Of a stretch of DNA of 10,235 bases, positions 1 to 6,412 are shown in pieces (the first letter of the stretch is position 1; each line of letters begins with the position of its first letter). The stretch covers positions 1-10,235 of the forward strand of contig NZ_JAIWON010000099.1 of assembly GCF_020216885.1 (NCBI RefSeq), read 5' to 3'. Made by a program: the position numbers and the translations under genes. This DNA is from Zymomonas sp. (GTDB lineage: Bacteria; Pseudomonadota; Alphaproteobacteria; Sphingomonadales; Sphingomonadaceae). Under the pieces are notes generated by a model that was not told the origin of the DNA, did no database searches, and worked only from the letters and a program-made list of their open reading frames with translations.

Positions 1-35
1 TCATTTTCCAGTGCTTCTAATGGACCTGATGTCAT
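1..35 (-). CDS. 5' end of an unidentified gene, cut by the window edge
   Basis: Reading leftward from 35, an ATG opens a frame M-T-S-G-P-L-E-A-L-E-N that is still open at the window edge. The start is supported by a GGAG Shine-Dalgarno sequence (42-45) with a 6-nt spacer and by an in-frame TGA at 48-50, which rules out a longer N-terminus. Eleven codons are too few to name a family. The next gene to the right is on the same strand, but about 250 AT-rich bases lie between, so this gene probably has its own promoter. It could be a chance start, but the ribosome-binding site is good. Confidence 0.5.
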   Translation of the reverse strand, partial: MTSGPLEALEN

Positions 36-41
36 TTTTTG

Positions 42-45
42 CTCC
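42..45 (-). promoter_or_regulatory. Shine-Dalgarno site of the left-edge gene
   Basis: GGAG on the minus strand sits 6 nt before the ATG at 35. It is the main reason for calling the edge-truncated frame a gene. Further upstream a loose promoter match is visible on the same strand (TTGACG at 96-101, 16-nt spacer, TAATCT at 74-79), but the -10 matches only half of the consensus. Confidence 0.45.
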
Positions 46-217
46 GTTCACTAGGCGAGACAGCTATTTCAGCAGATTAGGCCTATAAAATTTACCGTCA
101 ATTTTTCAGTAGCTTATAGTCTGTCTTTATACGTCTTCTTGATGACCTTAACATGTTATGAAGCGATATATTACCCTTATCACCCGAGGAGATCACAAAA
201 TTACAGCAAAATATTTT

Positions 218-258
218 AGATAATTTTAAAATTAAAAATCTAAAAAATACTATTTTTT
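218..258 (-). terminator. AT-only inverted repeats downstream of the MgtC-family gene (weak terminator candidate)
   Basis: Two dyads lie just past the stop of the leftward MgtC-family gene. The first (242-258) has arms AAAAAATA and TATTTTTT around one central base. The second (222-233) is the 12-bp perfect palindrome AATTTTAAAATT. Both lack G/C pairs, so hairpin stability would be low, but the U-rich RNA they give on the minus strand fits a weak intrinsic terminator. They could also simply be AT-rich spacer. The rest of 36-285 shows no gene. Confidence 0.25.
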
Positions 259-285
259 AATAAAAACAAATAACGCTAGACTGCC

Positions 286-996
286 TTATAAATCATTATG
301 CCAAGTCACATGTCTCACATTTTTCCATAAGGCTACTTCGCTAGCCAAATCAGCTAATTCTCGGGATTCGGTGACATTATGATCAAAATGAATCGTCATT
401 TCAGAATGTTGATCGTCACAATTTTCTAATTGAACCGATTCAATTTGATATCGAAGAGCTGCTATTTTTTCTAAAATTCTTTTTTGTATTTCTAATAGGT
501 ATTTTTTATCGACGATAATCATCAAATTATAAGCGGCATCCGGCTCTGATTTGGAAATAGGTAAATGATTTATCCATTTTACCAATGGGCGCAGCAAGGT
601 ATTACCGCAAATAACAAAAACCGTTAGCAAGCTAGCAACCGCATATTGACCGATTCCAACACAAGTGCCAACGGCTGCCGAACACCAAATAGTGGCCGCT
701 GTATTTAACCCACGGACATTCATGCCATCTTTCATAATGACGCCCGCCCCCAAAAATCCGGTGCCAGAAACGACAGCCGCAATAACCCTGATAGCGTCTG
801 CCGTTGTGCCCATTCGCATACATAAATTAACGAAAGAAGTGGTGGCCAAGACAACCAGTATATTGGTTCTTAATCCGGCAATTCTTTGATGGATTTGACG
901 TTCCAGCCCTATCAGGCCACCTAAAAAAAAAGACAGGCTGTAGGTCAGCATGACAGAATAAAAATTGTTCAAATGATCAAAGAGCGCAAACACCAA
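286..996 (-). CDS. MgtC/SapB family membrane protein
   Basis: A 236-aa inner-membrane protein of the MgtC/SapB family. The N-terminal two thirds is hydrophobic and carries the family signatures: GLIGLERQ (27-34), GLRTN (41-45), GTGFLGAGVI (78-87) and GLNTAATIW (96-104). About four to five membrane segments lie between residues 15 and 140. Residues about 150-236 form a soluble tail, as in long family members with an ACT-like C-terminal domain. The start is TTG at 996; AGAAGG 8 nt upstream supports it, and a later in-frame ATG (residue 16) would remove part of the first membrane segment. Family members are linked to low-magnesium growth, acid tolerance and modulation of the F-ATPase in some bacteria. 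Which of these applies here cannot be told, and no magnesium-responsive leader was recognised. The gene is divergent from hom. Confidence 0.9.
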   Translation of the reverse strand: MVFALFDHLNNFYSVMLTYSLSFFLGGLIGLERQIHQRIAGLRTNILVVLATTSFVNLCMRMGTTADAIRVIAAVVSGTGFLGAGVIMKDGMNVRGLNTAATIWCSAAVGTCVGIGQYAVASLLTVFVICGNTLLRPLVKWINHLPISKSEPDAAYNLMIIVDKKYLLEIQKRILEKIAALRYQIESVQLENCDDQHSEMTIHFDHNVTESRELADLASEVALWKNVRHVTWHNDL

Positions 997-1004
997 TAGA
1001 GTCG

Positions 1005-1010
1005 CCTTCT
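1005..1010 (-). promoter_or_regulatory. Shine-Dalgarno site supporting a TTG start
   Basis: AGAAGG on the minus strand lies 8 nt before the TTG at 996, the normal spacing. It is the reason for preferring the rare TTG start over the internal ATG at residue 16 of the MgtC-family protein. Confidence 0.5.
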
Positions 1011-1043
1011 CGTTTCCTTAAAGCGCAATTACCTTATTTCCCG

Positions 1044-1071
1044 ATTTTAACCCCGATTTTCTTTATTTAAA
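1044..1071 (-). promoter_or_regulatory. Candidate promoter of the MgtC-family gene
   Basis: On the minus strand TTTAAA (1066-1071) and TAAAAT (1044-1049) are separated by 16 nt. They match the sigma-70 -35 box at 4/6 and the -10 box at 5/6. Transcription would begin near 1037, about 40 nt before the TTG start. This is a by-eye match in AT-rich DNA, so it is only a candidate. The -10 box overlaps one of two CCCGATTTT direct repeats. Confidence 0.3.
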
Positions 1072-1080
1072 GAGCTTCCT

Positions 1081-1095
1081 AAGCGTATCACGCTT
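1081..1095. promoter_or_regulatory. 15-bp palindrome between the divergent MgtC-family gene and hom
   Basis: AAGCGT-ATC-ACGCTT is a perfect dyad with 6-bp arms and a 3-bp centre. It lies between the candidate leftward promoter and the hom start, and touches a TTGAAA hexamer (1094-1099) that could be a -35 element for hom. That location suits an operator acting on one or both divergent genes. The regulator is unknown and I do not recognise the motif as belonging to a named family. Confidence 0.35.
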
Positions 1096-1153
1096 GAAAT
1101 AACAACGCGGTCAGGGCAAGTAACAGCTAACAGGCAAAATTTATGGGATATAT

Positions 1154-2446
1154 ATGGTGCAGGGCTTGCGAGTAGCATTAGCCGGCTTGGGAACGGTCGG
1201 TTGTGGCGTATTGAAATTATTGAAAGATAATGCCGATCTGATCGAACGCAGAACAGGCCGCAAAATTGAAGTTATCGCTATATCGGCGCGCAATAAAAAT
1301 CGTGACCGTGGTATTGATCTGTCTCGATATGACTGGGTTGATGACGTTGTTGATCTCCCGAAAAGAGATGATGTCGATCTAGTCATCGAGTTAATTGGTG
1401 GATCAGAAGGCCCTGCCTTGGAATTGGCTCGGGCTTGCCTAAAAAAAGGCATTGCTCTTATTACCGCGAACAAAGCGATGATCGCACATCACGGTATGGA
1501 ATTGGCCGAATTAGCCGAATCTTCCCAGATTCCGTTTGCCTATGAAGCGGCCGTCGCAGGCGGCATTCCAATTATCAAAGGGGTCAAAGAAGGCGCAGCA
1601 GCCAACGAAATCAGCCAAATTTTTGGTATCCTAAATGGAACCAGCAATTTTATCCTGACCACGATGGAAAAGGATAAACGCGGTTTTGAAGATGTTTTGG
1701 CAGAAGCACAGGCCTTGGGTTATGCAGAAGCCGATCCGACCTTTGATATCGAAGGCATTGATGCTGCCCATAAGCTGGCTATTTTATCAACCTTAGCCTT
1801 TGGCACAAAACTCGATTTCGATTCGGTCAAGACTTCTGGAATCCAGACAGTCACCTTGAGCGATATGCAAAAAGCGGCTCAGATGGGTTATAAAATTCGT
1901 CTTATTGGGCAGGCTAAAAAAAATACCCAAGGTTTATTCCAAAAAGTTTCGCCTTGCCTTGTTCCTTGTCATCATCCGCTTGCCCAAGCGGATGGCTCGC
2001 TTAATGCTGTCGTTGCTGAAGGCAATCAAGTCGGGCGTTTGTTATTTGAAGGTGCCGGCGCCGGTGCAGGCCCCACGGCCTCAGCCGTTGTCGCTGATTT
2101 AGTCGATATTGCCCGCGGTGGCTATGCGACGCCATTCGGGATTCCGGTTCAATATCTTGAAAAGGCGGATACCGATAAAGCGGATAGCGACAAGCAAAGC
2201 GTTTATATCCGTTTGTCCATTGCGAACACTGCCCAAGCGGTTTCAAAAGTTGTGACCCTTCTGGCGGATGCTGATATCAGCTTAGAAAGCCTGAATCAGC
2301 AAGAAGGACAGGATCAAGAAACATCTGATGTCATTTTGGTAACAAAATCATGCGCATCAGAAGCCATCGAAAATCTTGTAAAGGCTTTCAAGGGGCTTGC
2401 TGAAATAAAATCGGCGCCTGTTATAATGGATATTCTTAATATATAG
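1154..2446 (+). CDS. hom: Homoserine dehydrogenase
   Basis: Reduces aspartate semialdehyde to homoserine with NAD(P)H, the branch to threonine, methionine and isoleucine; cytoplasmic. The 430-aa protein has the usual monofunctional layout. It has a nucleotide-binding Rossmann start (GLGTVG, 11-16), TANKAMIA with K107, the NGTSNFI motif (161-167) and the family signature around ALGYAEADPTFDIEGIDAAHK (187-207). E192, D203 and K207 in that signature match the spacing of the catalytic E/D/K of the yeast enzyme. A C-terminal ACT domain (about 350-430) normally gives feedback inhibition by threonine. There is no aspartokinase fusion. The ATG at 1154 has GGGA 5 nt upstream. The linker before the ACT domain holds a small duplication (KADTD-KADSD, 337-346). 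Confidence 0.96.
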   Translation: MVQGLRVALAGLGTVGCGVLKLLKDNADLIERRTGRKIEVIAISARNKNRDRGIDLSRYDWVDDVVDLPKRDDVDLVIELIGGSEGPALELARACLKKGIALITANKAMIAHHGMELAELAESSQIPFAYEAAVAGGIPIIKGVKEGAAANEISQIFGILNGTSNFILTTMEKDKRGFEDVLAEAQALGYAEADPTFDIEGIDAAHKLAILSTLAFGTKLDFDSVKTSGIQTVTLSDMQKAAQMGYKIRLIGQAKKNTQGLFQKVSPCLVPCHHPLAQADGSLNAVVAEGNQVGRLLFEGAGAGAGPTASAVVADLVDIARGGYATPFGIPVQYLEKADTDKADSDKQSVYIRLSIANTAQAVSKVVTLLADADISLESLNQQEGQDQETSDVILVTKSCASEAIENLVKAFKGLAEIKSAPVIMDILNI

Positions 2447-2534
2447 AATAAATCATTATAAGATGATGGCAACTATTCGTTAGGCAGCATCGCTTTATCA
2501 GGTTCATTTATAACTTGTTTCGGCTGGATTCTTA

Positions 2535-2540
2535 TATAAT
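2535..2540 (+). promoter_or_regulatory. Candidate -10 box for glpX
   Basis: A perfect TATAAT lies 27 nt before the glpX ATG. The clearest -35-like hexamer upstream (TTGTTT) is only 14 nt away, and other spacings give poor matches, so the promoter is uncertain. The 121-bp gap after hom shows no convincing terminator, so glpX may be transcribed both from its own promoter and by read-through from hom. Confidence 0.35.
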
Positions 2541-2567
2541 TTTTAAGGTCAGAGAAAGCGGATACTC

Positions 2568-3566
2568 ATGGCTAGACAAGAGAATGAAAGACTAAACCCT
2601 GCTCTGACGCATGACATGGCCTATGTTACCCAATCGGCGGCTTTGGCCGTTTCCCGATTGGTAGGACATGGGAATGAAAAAGCTGCAGATGCCGCCGCTG
2701 TCAAAGCCATGAGAGATGCCTTTAACGAATTGTCGATTAACGGAACCGTTGTTATCGGAGAAGGTGAACGAGATCAGGCGCCGATGCTTTATATCGGCGA
2801 AGAAGTTGGCCGAATGGGTGCCGATGATATCTCCATTGATATTGCTTTAGATCCCTTGGAAGGCACAACCTTAGCCGCCAATGGCAGTGCCAATGCCATT
2901 GCAGTTTTAGCGATTGCCCCCAAGGGAAGCCTTTTAAATGCCCCTGATGTTTATATGGAAAAGGTCGCCATAGGCCCCGGATATGAAGCCGGTTTGGTCA
3001 GTGTTGAAAAGCCCCCCATAGAAAACATACAGGCCTTGGCCAAAGCGAAGGGGGTTGAACCCAAAGACATTCGGGTTTGTATTCTAGAACGCCAGCGTCA
3101 CCAAAAAATCATTTCAGAATTGCATGAAATCGGTTGTTCAACCATTCTTATCGAAGATGGCGATATTGCAGGGGTCATCGCAACAGCCCGCGAAAGCAGC
3201 AATGTTGATATATATATGGGTGTTGGTGGCGCGCCTGAAGGCGTCCTTGCCGCCGCTGCTTTGAACTGTATCGGTGGACAATTTGAAGGCCGCCTCCTTT
3301 TTCGGAATGATGACGAACGGCACAGAGCGCATCGCTGCGGAATAGAAGACCTTAATCGTGTTTATAAACTGCATGACCTTGCAAAAAGCGATACGATTTT
3401 TGCTGCAACCGGCGTAACCGATGGCTCCCTTATCAGAGGTGTCTATAAGGATTTGCGCGGCGTTTCAGTTACCCAAAGTCTTATTATGCAGGCTAGCACT
3501 GGCCAAGTCAGTTATATCACGACAGAGCATAGGCATATTCCTGATTTAGCGAGCTTTATGAAATAA
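2568..3566 (+). CDS. glpX: Class II fructose-1,6-bisphosphatase (GlpX type)
   Basis: Hydrolyses fructose 1,6-bisphosphate to fructose 6-phosphate in gluconeogenesis; some relatives also act on sedoheptulose 1,7-bisphosphate. The 332-aa length is close to E. coli GlpX. Visible hallmarks are D41 in AADAAAV, GEGERD (64-69), DPLEGTT (95-101), NAPDVYMEKV (124-133) and GGAPEG (220-225, with E224). These cover the metal- and phosphate-binding residues of the lithium-sensitive phosphatase fold. The ATG is preceded by a weak CGGA. The gene follows hom, an order I know from many alphaproteobacteria, where recJ often comes third. Here recJ is not next; an unrelated small gene follows. If the host is Zymomonas, with Entner-Doudoroff glycolysis, the enzyme would serve hexose-phosphate synthesis. 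Confidence 0.95.
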   Translation: MARQENERLNPALTHDMAYVTQSAALAVSRLVGHGNEKAADAAAVKAMRDAFNELSINGTVVIGEGERDQAPMLYIGEEVGRMGADDISIDIALDPLEGTTLAANGSANAIAVLAIAPKGSLLNAPDVYMEKVAIGPGYEAGLVSVEKPPIENIQALAKAKGVEPKDIRVCILERQRHQKIISELHEIGCSTILIEDGDIAGVIATARESSNVDIYMGVGGAPEGVLAAAALNCIGGQFEGRLLFRNDDERHRAHRCGIEDLNRVYKLHDLAKSDTIFAATGVTDGSLIRGVYKDLRGVSVTQSLIMQASTGQVSYITTEHRHIPDLASFMK

Positions 3567-3636
3567 AATATTTCTTATGCAAAATGGGCAAATATCTATC
3601 TTGGGAATGGTTAGCGATAATGCCATTCTCTTCAGC

Positions 3637-4158
3637 ATGCGACGATTTATTTGCCTTTTTGTACTTAGCCTTTGCCTTTATAAACCTGCCATTGCGACTG
3701 ATTTTTCAATTAAACCGCACGGAAAGCCCGCTAGAGCAGGCTATTTTCGCCTTATAGAAGCCTCGCCGCCCCATCTTATAACAAATTGTCTATTTTCATT
3801 GGGATGGAAAGCCGCCAACGATGAAATGAAGGATGTGGATGTCTGGCAAATTGCCGTTAGCTATGCCCAACATCCGCAATTCATCAACATAAAGGGTAAA
3901 AACACCCGAAAACTATATAGGCTTTCAGGAAAGAATGTCATGTGGCAAAGCGATATGACATGGCTTTTCATTCCACCTCATGCCACTGATAACTCAAGGA
4001 ATTACTCTATTACAGGGTCTAAAATCTGGCATATCAATACCGATCAACAGATCTCAACCGATATGGCTGCCGCCTTCTGTGCTGTCCTCAAAAAACATTC
4101 TAGAGGGACAGCAGAGAAAGCTATTCAGGATCAACCAACAGCGGCAAGGTTACAATAA
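3637..4158 (+). CDS. Putative exported protein of unknown function
   Basis: I do not recognise the family. From the ATG at 3637 the protein has 173 aa and opens with a classic signal peptide: MRR, then the hydrophobic stretch FICLFVLSLCLY, then PAIA-T as a likely signal peptidase I site. The frame can be extended to an ATG at 3577 (193 aa), 10 bp after glpX, but that would put 20 mostly polar residues before the signal sequence and neither start has a good Shine-Dalgarno. The mature part is about 150 aa and rich in W, Y and K. It has exactly two cysteines (51 and 128 from this start), which could form a periplasmic disulphide. The last 38 bp lie antisense to the end of the sensor-kinase gene. 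Confidence 0.7.
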   Translation: MRRFICLFVLSLCLYKPAIATDFSIKPHGKPARAGYFRLIEASPPHLITNCLFSLGWKAANDEMKDVDVWQIAVSYAQHPQFINIKGKNTRKLYRLSGKNVMWQSDMTWLFIPPHATDNSRNYSITGSKIWHINTDQQISTDMAAAFCAVLKKHSRGTAEKAIQDQPTAARLQ

Positions 4159-6412
4159 AGCATGTTCCCTTTCCGGGGGTGCTTCTACAGTCTATATGAC
4201 CATGATGGCGCAAAATAACCTTATTAACGAAGACTAGACCTAAACCGATACCTGAAATCTTGGCAGCGGGGCCTGTTGAGGCGCGACGAAAAGGACGAAA
4301 CAGAGCTTCTATCTGTTCTTGATCCATCCCAATTCCTTGGTCGCAGATAGCAATTTCTACCTGATCTTCCTTTTTCTTCACTGTGCAAGAAACGGTGCTT
4401 TCATCAGGGCTGTATTTTACCGCGTTATCTATCAAATTGATAAATACTCGCTCTAATAAAGCTGGGTCACCTTCGACGAATAAAGGTTCTTCCCAATCAT
4501 TAAGCGTGATTTTGATCTGGCGCTTATTGGCCTGTATCCATAATTCATCGACTGCGCTGGTCATCACGCCTTCAATTTCAACATCCATCCATTGATATTC
4601 AGGCGCTTCTGCCTGTGCTAGACGGGTGAAGTTATCCGCCAATCCCAATGTCCGGCGGGCATAATTGGAAATCTTGGTAATGATTTCTTGCGCTTCTTTT
4701 TCCTTACTACAGGATGTCCGAGAAAAACGGTCAATCAAGGCCAGAATAGAGATTTGTGGCGACCGCATATCATGACTTAAAAGATGCAAAATACGCTGAC
4801 GCTGTTCTTCGGCAGATTTAACGGCACTAATATCAATCAACATAATAAGCCATCCATCGGGCTGGTTAATAACCCGACGACAAGCCGCAATCCGCAGATC
4901 AAAAGCTCGACCATTTTCAGCGTAACATTGGCTATTGATCTCATTATTACGGACTTGATCGAAATCAATCCGATGGCCTTCTTCATTATGTAGATGATTT
5001 AATATCGTCGAAATCGGCATTCTGTAATGATATTGAGCGCCCAATTCTGCCGTTAGATTTTCAGCCGCTTTGTTTAATAAAACGATATTGTTATCTTTAT
5101 CGGTCACAAAAAATACATCAGGCAAATAATATAAACTATCAGCAATAAAACGACGCATAAAAACAATGCGAGAAATAGCCAGTTTTAAAAGTTGCTTTTT
5201 ATATTCTAATGGGTCAGTTGCGGTAATATCGGGCAATTTCTGTCTTTGTTCTTCTGGGAAATCACTTAATAATTTTTCTAATTCATCAGAAAAATATTTA
5301 CTAAGACTGGCTAAGCGGCTCCATGCCCAAAAAGGATAGGTAAACGCCACCCCGACAACAGATGTAATAGGCGGGAACCAATAATTAAAAAACAGGAATA
5401 AAGCCGCACATAAGAGCGGCACCCCTACCCCAAGGGTAACAGTCAATAATATCGTTGCCCTTGGCGATAAAAAACGAAACCCAATAAGCAAGATCCATAG
5501 AGATACCAGTGCAACAATCAGCTTAGTAATGTCACTAGCTTCATGGATTGTCCGATCATGAAGCAAGGTATCCAAAATATTGGCTTGAATTTCGACACCG
5601 GACATCACCCCGAAAGGCGTCGGATGTAAATATTCAAAACCGGATGCTGTCACACCGACCAAAATTCTTTTACCGGTTAAAAATTCTGGAGGCACCTCGT
5701 TACGCCAAATGGCAGCCGCAGAAATGACAGGAAAGCGATTTCGGGGACCATCGAAAGAAAATAGCTTTTCACGTAAATCAGCTTCGGAATAAACCTTTTT
5801 AGGATTATCCATTAGTTCGACCAAGGCAGGCCAGTAGCGCCCCTTTGCCGTCAAGGCAGGCCAATAACGACGCACCATTCCATCCCGATCAAAAGGGACA
5901 CTCACATGCCCAACATTGGTCGCAGAGGGTGCCAGCAAGGGTAGAACAGCAACCGTTTTCTTGTTGTGATTACCAGATTCAACCAACATCGGTAAAAATA
6001 TCGGTGTTTTACTGGCCTTTAAGGTCTTCGATAAATTTTCTGTTGCTTGGGATTCTGAAGGATCAAGAAACAGGACATTATATCCTATTTCTAAAGGATG
6101 TCCGGCATCCAATTGTTTAATAAATTTAGCATGTTTATCGGGAGACCATGGCCAAGGTGCTATGGTTTTTAAAGCATTGTCGTCAATTTTGACAATAAGA
6201 ACCGAAGGGTCAGGTTTGTGGCATCCCAACCTTACAACGGTATCGTAGAAAAAGAGATCCAACTGCGAGGTCATCCCAGCCCAGCTGATGACCACCACGG
6301 CCAAAGTAGCTGCAAGAGCCAATAGAGACCATTCAAAAACTAGTGTATTTTTTAATTCAGTTTCTATTCGTGCAGTGTGCTCTGTATTCAGACTGTCAAA
6401 AACATCATTCAT
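4121..6412 (-). CDS. CHASE2-PAS sensor histidine kinase
   Basis: A 763-aa membrane sensor kinase. Domain order: short cytoplasmic start; membrane segment about 27-46; periplasmic CHASE2 domain about 50-290, with DGMVRRYWPAL and a GKRILVGVTASG-type end; three membrane segments about 296-370; PAS domain about 425-530; HisKA with phospho-acceptor H547 in SHDMRSPQ; HATPase with N box INLIDNAVKY (N659, N663), G1 DQGIGMD (D691) and G2 GIGLGLVFV (721-729). All catalytic boxes are present, so an active kinase is expected. It should phosphorylate D51 of the response regulator encoded two genes upstream. Its ATG overlaps the end of the FecR-protein gene by 8 bp (ATGAATGA), which suggests translational coupling. 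The ligand is unknown. The 3' end overlaps a convergent gene by 38 bp. Confidence 0.93.
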   Translation of the reverse strand: MNDVFDSLNTEHTARIETELKNTLVFEWSLLALAATLAVVVISWAGMTSQLDLFFYDTVVRLGCHKPDPSVLIVKIDDNALKTIAPWPWSPDKHAKFIKQLDAGHPLEIGYNVLFLDPSESQATENLSKTLKASKTPIFLPMLVESGNHNKKTVAVLPLLAPSATNVGHVSVPFDRDGMVRRYWPALTAKGRYWPALVELMDNPKKVYSEADLREKLFSFDGPRNRFPVISAAAIWRNEVPPEFLTGKRILVGVTASGFEYLHPTPFGVMSGVEIQANILDTLLHDRTIHEASDITKLIVALVSLWILLIGFRFLSPRATILLTVTLGVGVPLLCAALFLFFNYWFPPITSVVGVAFTYPFWAWSRLASLSKYFSDELEKLLSDFPEEQRQKLPDITATDPLEYKKQLLKLAISRIVFMRRFIADSLYYLPDVFFVTDKDNNIVLLNKAAENLTAELGAQYHYRMPISTILNHLHNEEGHRIDFDQVRNNEINSQCYAENGRAFDLRIAACRRVINQPDGWLIMLIDISAVKSAEEQRQRILHLLSHDMRSPQISILALIDRFSRTSCSKEKEAQEIITKISNYARRTLGLADNFTRLAQAEAPEYQWMDVEIEGVMTSAVDELWIQANKRQIKITLNDWEEPLFVEGDPALLERVFINLIDNAVKYSPDESTVSCTVKKKEDQVEIAICDQGIGMDQEQIEALFRPFRRASTGPAAKISGIGLGLVFVNKVILRHHGHIDCRSTPGKGTCFIVTLPLLVDPE

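Noticed and set aside
36..285. Possible small gene or RNA in the left intergenic stretch
   Set aside because: No open frame with a ribosome-binding site and no G/C-containing hairpin was seen; only AT-rich dyads and a loose promoter match.
2452..2467. Small inverted repeat ATCAT-N6-ATGAT after hom as a terminator
   Set aside because: The stem is only 5 bp, AT-rich, and not followed by a T run.
3577..3636. Upstream extension of the exported protein to the ATG at 3577
   Set aside because: It would place 20 mostly polar residues before a textbook signal peptide and has no Shine-Dalgarno, although the 10-bp gap to glpX leaves it possible.
3980..4237. Rightward open frame overlapping the exported-protein gene and the kinase gene
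   Set aside because: It is a shadow frame over two better-supported genes and shows no domain or ribosome-binding site.
5822..5870. Near-direct repeat in the kinase gene (CAAGGCAGGCCA twice, 30 bp apart; YWPAL twice in the protein)
   Set aside because: Both copies fall on normally conserved CHASE2 positions (the DG-x-VRR and GR-x-x-P-x-L segments), so a recent duplication is not needed to explain it.
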